Below the pieces are notes generated by a model, which saw only the letters and a list, made by a program, of their open reading frames with translations, was not told the DNA's origin and made no database searches. From NCBI GenBank assembly GCA_029224185.1, contig JANZKI010000043.1:62001-126000 (forward strand): a stretch of DNA of 64,000 nucleotides, in the 5' to 3' direction. Numbering within the stretch: the first letter of the stretch is position 1; each line of letters opens with the position of its first letter. The stretch comes from Karalla daura. Its lineage: Eukaryota; Chordata; Actinopteri; Chaetodontiformes; Leiognathidae. Shown here one piece after another: positions 11,027-23,786 of this stretch. A program made the position numbers and the translations under genes.

Positions 11027-11324
11027 TTTTTTTACCTTTCGGCGAGCTTTAAAATCTCAGCTCCAGGATCAAATGATCCTGGAGCTGAGATTTTAAAGCT
11101 CGCCGAAAGTGAAAAAGTGAAAAAAACGACCACCCCGGACCTGTGGTTTTTTTCACTTTCGGCGAGCTTTGATATCTCAGCTCCAGGATCAAATCCGGCA
11201 TCGGGATTGCTTTTTCCAGTGAGCGTGGGCCACCCCAGAGGCGGCTCACACCCCAAATCGTGCGTTTGGACTCGCTCGTTCGGGGTCGGGATTTCGGCCG
11301 AAAACGACAGGTCCGGGGTGGTCG
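11027..11324 (+). repeat. Fold-back monomer 5
   Basis: Core 11036-11109. This is the 5,222-bp copy of unit 3 and shares its gcgttttccagtgaccg upstream monomer. It carries the usual ccccagagg and is followed by GTTAAC, so the copies differ at the downstream edge. Next unit 1,543 bp on (k = 8). Confidence 0.95.
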
Positions 11325-12569
11325 TTTTTTTCACTTTCGGCGAGGGTTAACATCTCAGCTCCAGGATCAAATCCGGCCTCGGGATTGCTTTTTCCAGTGA
11401 GCGTGGGCCACCCCGGAGGCGGCTCACACCCCAAATCGTGCGTTTGGACTCGCTCGTTCGGGGTCGGGATTTCGGCCGAAAACGACAGGTCCGGGGTGGT
11501 CGTTTTTTTCACTTTCGGCGAGGGTTAATATCTCAGCTCCTGGACCACAGCCGGCCTCGGGATTGCTTTATCCAGTGAGCGTGGGCCACCCCGGAGGCGG
11601 CTCACACCCCAAATGGTGGGTTTGAGCTCGCTCGTTCGGGGTCAGGAAATCGGCTCAAAACGACAGGTCCGGGGTGGTCGTTTTTTTCACTTTCGGCGAG
11701 GGTTAATATCTCAGCTCCGGGACCACAGCCGGCCTCGGGATTGCTTTATCCAGTGAGCGTGGGCCACCCCGGAGGCGGCTCACACCCCAAATCGTGCGTT
11801 TGGACTCGCTCGTTCGGGGTCGGGATTTCGGCCGAAAACGACAGGTCCGGGGTGGTCGTTTTTTTCACTTTCGGCGAGGGTTAATATCTCAGCTCCAGGA
11901 TCAAATCCGGCCTCGGGATTGCTTTTTCCAGTGAGCGTGGGCCACCCCGGAGGCGGCTCACACCCCAAATCGTGCGTTTGGACTCGCTCGCGAGGGGTCG
12001 GGATTTCGGCCGAAAACGACAGGTCCGGGGTGGTCGTTTTTTTCACTTTCGGCGAGGGTTAATATCTCAGCTCCGGGACCACAGCCGGCCTCGGGATTGC
12101 TTTTTCCAGTGAGCGTGGGCCACCCGGGAGGCGGCTCACACCCCAAATCGTGCGTTTGGACTCGCTCGTTCGGGGTCGGGATTTCGGCCGAAAACGACAG
12201 GTCCGGGGTGGTCGTTTTTTTCACTTTCGGCGAGGGTTAATATCTCAGCTCCAGGATCAAATCCGGCCTCGGGATTGCTTTTTCCAGTGAGCGTGGGCCA
12301 CCCGGGAGGCGGCTCACACCCCAAATCGTGCGTTTGGACTCGCTCGTTCGGGGTCGGGATTTCGGCCGAAAACGACAGGTCCGGGGTGGTCGTTTTTTTC
12401 ACTTTCGGCGAGGGTTAATATCTCAGCTCCGGGACCACAGCCGGCCTCGGGATTGCGTTTTCCAGTGAGCGTGGGCCACCCCGGAGGCGGCTCACACCCC
12501 AAATCGTGCGTTTGGACTCGCTCGCGAGGGGTCGGGATTTCGGCCAAAACGACTGGTCCGGGATGGTCA

Positions 12570-12867
12570 TTTTTTTACCTTTCGGCGAGCTTTAAAATCT
12601 CAGCTCCAGGATCAAATGATCCTGGAGCTGAGATTTTAAAGCTCGCCGAAAGTGAAAAAGTGAAAAAAACGACCACCCCGGACCTGTGGTTTTTTTCACT
12701 TTCGGCGAGCTTTGATATCTCAGCTCCAGGATCAAATCCGGCATCGGGATTGCTTTTTCCAGTGAGCGTGGGCCACCCCAGAGGCGGCTCACACCCCAAA
12801 TCGTGCGTTTGGACTCGCTCGTTCGGGGTCGGGATTTCGGCCGAAAACGACAGGTCCGGGGTGGTCG
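12570..12867 (+). repeat. Fold-back monomer 6
   Basis: Core 12579-12652. The upstream monomer carries gcgttttccagtgagcg, the form shared by units 6-10, 15 and 17. It is followed by GTTAAC and then a cccgggagg P monomer. Next unit 2,789 bp on (k = 15). Confidence 0.95.
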
Positions 12868-15358
12868 TTTTTTTCACTTTCGGCGAGGGTTAACATCTCA
12901 GCTCCAGGATCAAATCCGGCCTCGGGATTGCTTTTTCCAGTGAGCGTGGGCCACCCGGGAGGCGGCTCACACCCCAAATCGTGCGTTTGGACTCGCTCGC
13001 GAGGGGTCGGGATTTCGGCCGAAAACGACAGGTCCGGGGTGGTCGTTTTTTTCACTTTCGGCGAGGGTTAATATCTCAGCTCCTGGACCACAGCCGGCCT
13101 CGGGATTGCTTTATCCAGTGAGCGTGGGCCACCCCGGAGGCGGCTCACACCCCAAATGGTGGGTTTGAGCTCGCTCGTTCGGGGTCAGGAAATCGGCTCA
13201 AAACGACAGGTCCGGGGTGGTCGTTTTTTTCACTTTCGGCGAGGGTTAATATCTCAGCTCCGGGACCACAGCCGGCCTCGGGATTGCTTTTTCCAGTGAG
13301 CGTGGGCCACCCCGGAGGCGGCTCACACCCCAAATCGTGCGTTTGGACTCGCTCGTTCGGGGTCGGGATTTCGGCCGAAAACGACAGGTCCGGGGTGGTC
13401 GTTTTTTTCACTTTCGGCGAGGGTTAATATCTCAGCTCCAGGATCAAATCCGGCCTCGGGATTGCTTTTTCCAGTGAGCGTGGGCCACCCCGGAGGCGGC
13501 TCACACCCCAAATCGTGCGTTTGGACTCGCTCGCGAGGGGTCGGGATTTCGGCCGAAAACGACAGGTCCGGGGTGGTCGTTTTTTTCACTTTCGGCGAGG
13601 GTTAATATCTCAGCTCCTGGACCACAGCCGGCCTCGGGATTGCTTTATCCAGTGAGCGTGGGCCACCCCGGAGGCGGCTCACACCCCAAATGGTGGGTTT
13701 GAGCTCGCTCGTTCGGGGTCAGGAAATCGGCTCAAAACGACAGGTCCGGGGTGGTAGTTTTTTTCACTTTCGGCGAGGGTTAATATCTCAGCTCCGGGAC
13801 CACAGCCGGCCTCGGGATTGCTTTTTCCAGTGAGCGTGGGCCACCCCGTAGGCGGCTCACACCCCAAATCGTGCGTTTGGACTCGCTCGTTCGGGGTCGG
13901 GATTTCGGCCGAAAACGACAGGTCCGGGGTGGTCGTTTTTTTCACTTTCGGCGAGGGTTAATATCTCAGCTCCAGGATCAAATCCGGCCTCGGGATTGCT
14001 TTTTCCAGTGAGCGTGGGCCACCCCGGAGGCGGCTCACACCCCAAATCGTGCGTTTGGACTCGCTCGCGAGGGGTCGGGATTTCGGCCGAAAACGACAGG
14101 TCCGGGGTGGTCGTTTTTTTCACTTTCGGCGAGGGTTAATATCTCAGCTCCTGGACCACAGCCGGCCTCGGGATTGCTTTATCCAGTGAGCGTGGGCCAC
14201 CCCGGAGGCGGCTCACACCCCAAATGGTGGGTTTGAGCTCGCTCGTTCGGGGTCAGGAAATCGGCTCAAAACGACAGGTCCGGGGTGGTCGTTTTTTTCA
14301 CTTTCGGCGAGGGTTAATATCTCAGCTCCGGGACCACAGCCGGCCTCGGGATTGCTTTATCCAGTGAGCGTGGGCCACCCCGGAGGCGGCTCACACCCCA
14401 AATCGTGCGTTTGGACTCGCTCGTTCGGGGTCGGGATTTCGGCCGAAAACGACAGGTCCGGGGTGGTCGTTTTTTTCACTTTCGGCGAGGGTTAATATCT
14501 CAGCTCCAGGATCAAATCCGGCCTCGGGATTGCTTTTTCCAGTGAGCGTGGGCCACCCCGGAGGCGGCTCACACCCCAAATCGTGCGTTTGGACTCGCTC
14601 GCGAGGGGTCGGGATTTTGGCCGAAAACGACAGGTCCGGGGTGGTCGTTTTTTTCACTTTCGGCGAGGGTTAATATCTCAGCTCCGGGATCAAATCCGGC
14701 CTCGGGATTGCTTTTTCCAGTGAGCGTGGGCCACCCCGGAGGCGGCTCACACCCCAAATCGTGCGTTTGGACTCGCTCGCGAGGGGTCGGGATTTCGGCC
14801 GAAAACGACAGGTCCGGGGTGGTCGTTTTTTTCACTTTCGGCGAGGGTTAATATCTCAGCTCCTGGACCACAGCCGGCCTCGGGATTGCTTTATCCAGTG
14901 AGCGTGGGCCACCCCGGAGGCGGCTCACACCCCAAATCGTGCGTTTGGACTCGCTCGTTCGGGGTCGGGATTTCGGCCGAAAACGACAGGTCCGGGGTGG
15001 TCGTTTTTTTCACTTTCGGCGAGGGTTAATATCTCAGCTCCAGGATCAAATCCGGCCTCGGGATTGCTTTTTCCAGTGAGCGTGGGCCACCCGGGAGGCG
15101 GCTCACACCCCAAATCGTGCGTTTGGACTCGCTCGTTCGGGGTCGGGATTTCGGCCGAAAACGACAGGTCCGGGGTGGTCGTTTTTTTCACTTTCGGCGA
15201 GGGTTAATATCTCAGCTCCGGGACCACAGCCGGCCTCGGGATTGCGTTTTCCAGTGAGCGTGGGCCACCCCGGAGGCGGCTCACACCCCAAATCGTGCGT
15301 TTGGACTCGCTCGCGAGGGGTCGGGATTTCGGCCAAAACGACTGGTCCGGGATGGTCA

Positions 15359-15656
15359 TTTTTTTACCTTTCGGCGAGCTTTAAAATCTCAGCTCCAGGA
15401 TCAAATGATCCTGGAGCTGAGATTTTAAAGCTCGCCGAAAGTGAAAAAGTGAAAAAAACGACCACCCCGGACCTGTGGTTTTTTTCACTTTCGGCGAGCT
15501 TTGATATCTCAGCTCCAGGATCAAATCCGGCATCGGGATTGCTTTTTCCAGTGAGCGTGGGCCACCCCAGAGGCGGCTCACACCCCAAATCGTGCGTTTG
15601 GACTCGCTCGTTCGGGGTCGGGATTTCGGCCGAAAACGACAGGTCCGGGGTGGTCG
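15359..15656 (+). repeat. Fold-back monomer 7
   Basis: Core 15368-15441. Flanks match unit 6 on both sides (offset 2,789) and unit 9 (offset 4,332), including the P monomer after it. Next unit 2,611 bp on (k = 14). Confidence 0.95.
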
Positions 15657-17969
15657 TTTTTTTCACTTTCGGCGAGGGTTAACATCTCAGCTCCAGGATC
15701 AAATCCGGCCTCGGGATTGCTTTTTCCAGTGAGCGTGGGCCACCCGGGAGGCGGCTCACACCCCAAATCGTGCGTTTGGACTCGCTCGCGAGGGGTCGGG
15801 ATTTCGGCCGAAAACGACAGGTCCGGGGTGGTCGTTTTTTTCACTTTCGGCGAGGGTTAATATCTCAGCTCCTGGACCACAGCCGGCCTCGGGATTGCTT
15901 TATCCAGTGAGCGTGGGCCACCCCGGAGGCGGCTCACACCCCAAATGGTGGGTTTGAGCTCGCTCGTTCGGGGTCAGGAAATCGGCTCAAAACGACAGGT
16001 CCGGGGTGGTCGTTTTTTTCACTTTCGGCGAGGGTTAATATCTCAGCTCCGGGACCACAGCCGGCCTCGGGATTGCTTTTTCCAGTGAGCGTGGGCCACC
16101 CCGGAGGCGGCTCACACCCCAAATCGTGCGTTTGGACTCGCTCGTTCGGGGTCGGGATTTCGGCCGAAAACGACAGGTCCGGGGTGGTCGTTTTTTTCAC
16201 TTTCGGCGAGGGTTAATATCTCAGCTCCAGGATCAAATCCGGCCTCGGGATTGCTTTTTCCAGTGAGCGTGGGCCACCCCGGAGGCGGCTCACACCCCAA
16301 ATCGTGCGTTTGGACTCGCTCGCGAGGGGTCGGGATTTCGGCCGAAAACGACAGGTCCGGGGTGGTCGTTTTTTTCACTTTCGGCGAGGGTTAATATCTC
16401 AGCTCCTGGACCACAGCCGGCCTCGGGATTGCTTTATCCAGTGAGCGTGGGCCACCCCGGAGGCGGCTCACACCCCAAATGGTGGGTTTGAGCTCGCTCG
16501 TTCGGGGTCAGGAAATCGGCTCAAAACGACAGGTCCGGGGTGGTCGTTTTTTTCACTTTCGGCGAGGGTTAATATCTCAGCTCCGGGACCACAGCCGGCC
16601 TCGGGATTGCTTTTTCCAGTGAGCGTGGGCCACCCCGTAGGCGGCTCACACCCCAAATCGTGCGTTTGGACTCGCTCGTTCGGGGTCGGGATTTCGGCCG
16701 AAAACGACAGGTCCGGGGTGGTCGTTTTTTTCACTTTCGGCGAGGGTTAACATCTCAGCTCCAGGATCAAATCCGGCCTCGGGATTGCTTTTTCCAGTGA
16801 GCGTGGGCCACCCCGGAGGCGGCTCACACCCCAAATCGTGCGTTTGGACTCGCTCGTTCGGGGTCGGGATTTCGGCCGAAAACGACAGGTCCGGGGTGGT
16901 CGTTTTTTTCACTTTCGGCGAGGGTTAATATCTCAGCTCCTGGACCACAGCCGGCCTCGGGATTGCTTTATCCAGTGAGCGTGGGCCACCCCGGAGGCGG
17001 CTCACACCCCAAATGGTGGGTTTGAGCTCGCTCGTTCGGGGTCAGGAAATCGGCTCAAAACGACAGGTCCGGGGTGGTCGTTTTTTTCACTTTCGGCGAG
17101 GGTTAATATCTCAGCTCCGGGACCACAGCCGGCCTCGGGATTGCTTTATCCAGTGAGCGTGGGCCACCCCGGAGGCGGCTCACACCCCAAATCGTGCGTT
17201 TGGACTCGCTCGTTCGGGGTCGGGATTTCGGCCGAAAACGACAGGTCCGGGGTGGTCGTTTTTTTCACTTTCGGCGAGGGTTAATATCTCAGCTCCAGGA
17301 TCAAATCCGGCCTCGGGATTGCTTTTTCCAGTGAGCGTGGGCCACCCCGGAGGCGGCTCACACCCCAAATCGTGCGTTTGGACTCGCTCGCGAGGGGTCG
17401 GGATTTCGGCCGAAAACGACAGGTCCGGGGTGGTCGTTTTTTTCACTTTCGGCGAGGGTTAATATCTCAGCTCCGGGACCACAGCCGGCCTCGGGATTGC
17501 TTTTTCCAGTGAGCGTGGGCCACCCGGGAGGCGGCTCACACCCCAAATCGTGCGTTTGGACTCGCTCGTTCGGGGTCGGGATTTCGGCCGAAAACGACAG
17601 GTCCGGGGTGGTCGTTTTTTTCACTTTCGGCGAGGGTTAATATCTCAGCTCCAGGATCAAATCCGGCCTCGGGATTGCTTTTTCCAGTGAGCGTGGGCCA
17701 CCCGGGAGGCGGCTCACACCCCAAATCGTGCGTTTGGACTCGCTCGTTCGGGGTCGGGATTTCGGCCGAAAACGACAGGTCCGGGGTGGTCGTTTTTTTC
17801 ACTTTCGGCGAGGGTTAATATCTCAGCTCCGGGACCACAGCCGGCCTCGGGATTGCGTTTTCCAGTGAGCGTGGGCCACCCCGGAGGCGGCTCACACCCC
17901 AAATCGTGCGTTTGGACTCGCTCGCGAGGGGTCGGGATTTCGGCCAAAACGACTGGTCCGGGATGGTCA

Positions 17970-18267
17970 TTTTTTTACCTTTCGGCGAGCTTTAAAATCT
18001 CAGCTCCAGGATCAAATGATCCTGGAGCTGAGATTTTAAAGCTCGCCGAAAGTGAAAAAGTGAAAAAAACGACCACCCCGGACCTGTGGTTTTTTTCACT
18101 TTCGGCGAGCTTTGATATCTCAGCTCCAGGATCAAATCCGGCATCGGGATTGCTTTTTCCAGTGAGCGTGGGCCACCCCAGAGGCGGCTCACACCCCAAA
18201 TCGTGCGTTTGGACTCGCTCGTTCGGGGTCGGGATTTCGGCCGAAAACGACAGGTCCGGGGTGGTCG
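17970..18267 (+). repeat. Fold-back monomer 8
   Basis: Core 17979-18052. Its neighbourhood matches that of unit 6 at an offset of 5,400 bp over more than 2 kb. Next unit 1,721 bp on (k = 9). Confidence 0.95.
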
Positions 18268-19690
18268 TTTTTTTCACTTTCGGCGAGGGTTAACATCTCA
18301 GCTCCAGGATCAAATCCGGCCTCGGGATTGCTTTTTCCAGTGAGCGTGGGCCACCCGGGAGGCGGCTCACACCCCAAATCGTGCGTTTGGACTCGCTCGC
18401 GAGGGGTCGGGATTTCGGCCGAAAACGACAGGTCCGGGGTGGTCGTTTTTTTCACTTTCGGCGAGGGTTAATATCTCAGCTCCTGGACCACAGCCGGCCT
18501 CGGGATTGCTTTATCCAGTGAGCGTGGGCCACCCCGGAGGCGGCTCACACCCCAAATGGTGGGTTTGAGCTCGCTCGTTCGGGGTCAGGAAATCGGCTCA
18601 AAACGACAGGTCCGGGGTGGTCGTTTTTTTCACTTTCGGCGAGGGTTAATATCTCAGCTCCGGGACCACAGCCGGCCTCGGGATTGCTTTTTCCAGTGAG
18701 CGTGGGCCACCCCGGAGGCGGCTCACACCCCAAATCGTGCGTTTGGACTCGCTCGTTCGGGGTCGGGATTTCGGCCGAAAACGACAGGTCCGGGGTGGTC
18801 GTTTTTTTCACTTTCGGCGAGGGTTAATATCTCAGCTCCAGGATCAAATCCGGCCTCGGGATTGCTTTTTCCAGTGAGCGTGGGCCACCCCGGAGGCGGC
18901 TCACACCCCAAATCGTGCGTTTGGACTCGCTCGCGAGGGGTCGGGATTTTGGCCGAAAACGACAGGTCCGGGGTGGTCGTTTTTTTCACTTTCGGCGAGG
19001 GTTAATATCTCAGCTCCGGGATCAAATCCGGCCTCGGGATTGCTTTTTCCAGTGAGCGTGGGCCACCCCGGAGGCGGCTCACACCCCAAATCGTGCGTTT
19101 GGACTCGCTCGCGAGGGGTCGGGATTTCGGCCGAAAACGACAGGTCCGGGGTGGTCGTTTTTTTCACTTTCGGCGAGGGTTAATATCTCAGCTCCTGGAC
19201 CACAGCCGGCCTCGGGATTGCTTTATCCAGTGAGCGTGGGCCACCCCGGAGGCGGCTCACACCCCAAATCGTGCGTTTGGACTCGCTCGTTCGGGGTCGG
19301 GATTTCGGCCGAAAACGACAGGTCCGGGGTGGTCGTTTTTTTCACTTTCGGCGAGGGTTAATATCTCAGCTCCAGGATCAAATCCGGCCTCGGGATTGCT
19401 TTTTCCAGTGAGCGTGGGCCACCCGGGAGGCGGCTCACACCCCAAATCGTGCGTTTGGACTCGCTCGTTCGGGGTCGGGATTTCGGCCGAAAACGACAGG
19501 TCCGGGGTGGTCGTTTTTTTCACTTTCGGCGAGGGTTAATATCTCAGCTCCGGGACCACAGCCGGCCTCGGGATTGCGTTTTCCAGTGAGCGTGGGCCAC
19601 CCCGGAGGCGGCTCACACCCCAAATCGTGCGTTTGGACTCGCTCGCGAGGGGTCGGGATTTCGGCCAAAACGACTGGTCCGGGATGGTCA

Positions 19691-19988
19691 TTTTTTTACC
19701 TTTCGGCGAGCTTTAAAATCTCAGCTCCAGGATCAAATGATCCTGGAGCTGAGATTTTAAAGCTCGCCGAAAGTGAAAAAGTGAAAAAAACGACCACCCC
19801 GGACCTGTGGTTTTTTTCACTTTCGGCGAGCTTTGATATCTCAGCTCCAGGATCAAATCCGGCATCGGGATTGCTTTTTCCAGTGAGCGTGGGCCACCCC
19901 AGAGGCGGCTCACACCCCAAATCGTGCGTTTGGACTCGCTCGTTCGGGGTCGGGATTTCGGCCGAAAACGACAGGTCCGGGGTGGTCG
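19691..19988 (+). repeat. Fold-back monomer 9
   Basis: Core 19700-19773. About 0.75 kb upstream is the rare gattttggcc variant (near 18948) that also lies upstream of unit 7 (near 14616), tying the two segments at an offset of 4,332 bp. Next unit 1,721 bp on (k = 9). Confidence 0.95.
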
Positions 19989-21411
19989 TTTTTTTCACTT
20001 TCGGCGAGGGTTAACATCTCAGCTCCAGGATCAAATCCGGCCTCGGGATTGCTTTTTCCAGTGAGCGTGGGCCACCCGGGAGGCGGCTCACACCCCAAAT
20101 CGTGCGTTTGGACTCGCTCGCGAGGGGTCGGGATTTCGGCCGAAAACGACAGGTCCGGGGTGGTCGTTTTTTTCACTTTCGGCGAGGGTTAATATCTCAG
20201 CTCCTGGACCACAGCCGGCCTCGGGATTGCTTTATCCAGTGAGCGTGGGCCACCCCGGAGGCGGCTCACACCCCAAATGGTGGGTTTGAGCTCGCTCGTT
20301 CGGGGTCAGGAAATCGGCTCAAAACGACAGGTCCGGGGTGGTCGTTTTTTTCACTTTCGGCGAGGGTTAATATCTCAGCTCCGGGACCACAGCCGGCCTC
20401 GGGATTGCTTTTTCCAGTGAGCGTGGGCCACCCCGGAGGCGGCTCACACCCCAAATCGTGCGTTTGGACTCGCTCGTTCGGGGTCGGGATTTCGGCCGAA
20501 AACGACAGGTCCGGGGTGGTCGTTTTTTTCACTTTCGGCGAGGGTTAATATCTCAGCTCCAGGATCAAATCCGGCCTCGGGATTGCTTTTTCCAGTGAGC
20601 GTGGGCCACCCCGGAGGCGGCTCACACCCCAAATCGTGCGTTTGGACTCGCTCGCGAGGGGTCGGGATTTCGGCCGAAAACGACAGGTCCGGGGTGGTCG
20701 TTTTTTTCACTTTCGGCGAGGGTTAATATCTCAGCTCCTGGACCACAGCCGGCCTCGGGATTGCTTTATCCAGTGAGCGTGGGCCACCCCGGAGGCGGCT
20801 CACACCCCAAATGGTGGGTTTGAGCTCGCTCGTTCGGGGTCAGGAAATCGGCTCAAAACGACAGGTCCGGGGTGGTCGTTTTTTTCACTTTCGGCGAGGG
20901 TTAATATCTCAGCTCCGGGACCACAGCCGGCCTCGGGATTGCTTTTTCCAGTGAGCGTGGGCCACCCCGTAGGCGGCTCACACCCCAAATCGTGCGTTTG
21001 GACTCGCTCGTTCGGGGTCGGGATTTCGGCCGAAAACGACAGGTCCGGGGTGGTCGTTTTTTTCACTTTCGGCGAGGGTTAATATCTCAGCTCCAGGATC
21101 AAATCCGGCCTCGGGATTGCTTTTTCCAGTGAGCGTGGGCCACCCGGGAGGCGGCTCACACCCCAAATCGTGCGTTTGGACTCGCTCGTTCGGGGTCGGG
21201 ATTTCGGCCGAAAACGACAGGTCCGGGGTGGTCGTTTTTTTCACTTTCGGCGAGGGTTAATATCTCAGCTCCGGGACCACAGCCGGCCTCGGGATTGCGT
21301 TTTCCAGTGAGCGTGGGCCACCCCGGAGGCGGCTCACACCCCAAATCGTGCGTTTGGACTCGCTCGCGAGGGGTCGGGATTTCGGCCAAAACGACTGGTC
21401 CGGGATGGTCA

Positions 21412-21709
21412 TTTTTTTACCTTTCGGCGAGCTATAAAATCTCAGCTCCAGGATCAAATGATCCTGGAGCTGAGATTTTAAAGCTCGCCGAAAGTGAAAA
21501 AGTGAAAAAAACGACCACCCCGGACCTGTGGTTTTTTTCACTTTCGGCGAGCTTTGATATCTCAGCTCCAGGATCAAATCCGGCATCGGGATTGCTTTTT
21601 CCAGTGAGCGTGGGCCACCCCAGAGGCGGCTCACACCCCAAATCGTGCGTTTGGACTCGCTCGTTCGGGGTCGGGATTTCGGCCGAAAACGACAGGTCCG
21701 GGGTGGTCG
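21412..21709 (+). repeat. Fold-back monomer 10, one arm mismatch
   Basis: Core 21421-21494. A T to A change at 21434 (agctataaaa) is not matched in the right arm, so this palindrome has one mismatch. This is the last fold-back followed by GTTAAC. Next unit 2,077 bp on (k = 11). Confidence 0.95.
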
Positions 21710-23488
21710 TTTTTTTCACTTTCGGCGAGGGTTAACATCTCAGCTCCAGGATCAAATCCGGCCTCGGGATTGCTTTTTCCAGTGAGCGTGGGCCACCCCG
21801 GAGGCGGCTCACACCCCAAATCGTGCGTTTGGACTCGCTCGTTCGGGGTCGGGATTTCGGCCGAAAACGACAGGTCCGGGGTGGTCGTTTTTTTCACTTT
21901 CGGCGAGGGTTAATATCTCAGCTCCAGGATCAAATCCGGCCTCGGGATTGCTTTTTCCAGTGAGCGTGGGCCACCCCGGAGGCGGCTCACACCCCAAATC
22001 GTGCGTTTGGACTCGCTCGCGAGGGGTCGGGATTTCGGCCGAAAACGACAGGTCCGGGGTGGTCGTTTTTTTCACTTTCGGCGAGGGTTAATATCTCAGC
22101 TCCTGGACCACAGCCGGCCTCGGGATTGCTTTATCCAGTGAGCGTGGGCCACCCCGGAGGCGGCTCACACCCCAAATGGTGGGTTTGAGCTCGCTCGTTC
22201 GGGGTCAGGAAATCGGCTCAAAACGACAGGTCCGGGGTGGTCGTTTTTTTCACTTTCGGCGAGGGTTAATATCTCAGCTCCGGGACCACAGCCGGCCTCG
22301 GGATTGCTTTTTCCAGTGAGCGTGGGCCACCCCGGAGGCGGCTCACACCCCAAATCGTGCGTTTGGACTCGCTCGTTCGGGGTCGGGATTTCGGCCGAAA
22401 ACGACAGGTCCGGGGTGGTCGTTTTTTTCACTTTCGGCGAGGGTTAATATCTCAGCTCCAGGATCAAATCCGGCCTCGGGATTGCTTTTTCCAGTGAGCG
22501 TGGGCCACCCCGGAGGCGGCTCACACCCCAAATCGTGCGTTTGGACTCGCTCGCGAGGGGTCGGGATTTCGGCCGAAAACGACAGGTCCGGGGTGGTCGT
22601 TTTTTTCACTTTCGGCGAGGGTTAATATCTCAGCTCCTGGACCACAGCCGGCCTCGGGATTGCTTTATCCAGTGAGCGTGGGCCACCCCGGAGGCGGCTC
22701 ACACCCCAAATGGTGGGTTTGAGCTCGCTCGTTCGGGGTCAGGAAATCGGCTCAAAACGACAGGTCCGGGGTGGTCGTTTTTTTCACTTTCGGCGAGGGT
22801 TAATATCTCAGCTCCGGGACCACAGCCGGCCTCGGGATTGCTTTTTCCAGTGAGCGTGGGCCACCCCGGAGGCGGCTCACACCCCAAATCGTGCGTTTGG
22901 ACTCATTCGTTCGGGGTCAGGATTTCGGCCGAAAACGACAGGTCCGGGGTGGTCGTTTTTTTCACTTTCGGCGAGGGTTAATATCTCAGCTCCTGGACCA
23001 CAGCCGGCCTCGGGATTGCTTTATCCAGTGAGCGTGGGCCACCCCGGAGGCGGCTCACACCCCAAATGGTGGGTTTGAGCTCGCTCGTTCGGGGTCAGGA
23101 AATCGGCTCAAAACGACAGGTCCGGGGTGGTCGTTTTTTTCACTTTCGGCGAGGGTTAATATCTCAGCTCCGGGACCACAGCCGGCCTCGGGATTGCTTT
23201 TTCCAGTGAGCGTGGGCCACCCCGGAGGCGGCTCACACCCCAAATCGTGCGTTTGGACTCATTCGTTCGGGGTCAGGATTTCGGCCGAAAACGACAGGTC
23301 CGGGGTGGTCGTTTTTTTCACTTTCGGCGAGGGTTAATATCTCAGCTCCGGGATCACAGCCGGCCTCGGGATTGCGTTTTCCAGTGACCGTGGGCCACCC
23401 CGGAGGCGGCTCACACCCCAAATCGTGCGTTTGGACTCGCTCGCGAGGGGTCGGGATTTCGGCCAAAACGACTGGTCCGGGATGGTCA

Positions 23489-23786
23489 TTTTTTTACCTT
23501 TCGGCGAGCTTTAAAATCTCAGCTCCAGGATCAAATGATCCTGGAGCTGAGATTTTAAAGCTCGCCGAAAGTGAAAAAGTGAAAAAAACGACCACCCCGG
23601 ACCTGTGGTTTTTTTCACTTTCGGCGAGCTTTGATATCTCAGCTCCAGGATCAAATCCGGCATCGGGATTGCTTTTTCCAGTGAGCGTGGGCCACCCCAG
23701 AGGCGGCTCACACCCCAAATCGTGCGTTTGGACTCGCTCGTTCGGGGTCGGGATTTCGGCCGAAAACGACAGGTCCGGGGTGGTCG
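23489..23786 (+). repeat. Fold-back monomer 11
   Basis: Core 23498-23571. This is the first unit of the second domain: the upstream monomer has gcgttttccagtgaccg and the following one has ttaatatc instead of ttaacatc. Next unit 1,899 bp on (k = 10). Confidence 0.95.

Larger units (their letters stand above)
6060..11350 (+). repeat. 5,222-bp higher-order repeat, copy B
   Basis: Second copy, with fold-back units 4 and 5. Private differences from copy A include tttcagcgag near 7185. Matching ends at 11351, where ttaacatc replaces ttaatatc. The near identity over 29 monomers and two fold-backs points to a recent unequal exchange or replication-based duplication. Confidence 0.85.
11246..21240 (+). 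repeat. Nested higher-order repeats around fold-backs 6-10
   Basis: Overlapping segment copies are visible: about 12.1-14.5 kb against 14.9-17.3 kb (offset 2,789), 11.2-13.5 against 16.6-18.9 kb (5,400), 14.4-16.7 against 18.7-21.1 kb (4,332), and sequence around units 9 and 10 (1,721). The rare gattttggcc and ctccgggatcaaatcc monomer pair near 14.6 kb recurs near 18.9 kb. A private gtggtagttt near 13757 is absent from the copy at 16.5 kb. The offsets imply several successive rounds of exchange. Confidence 0.8.
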
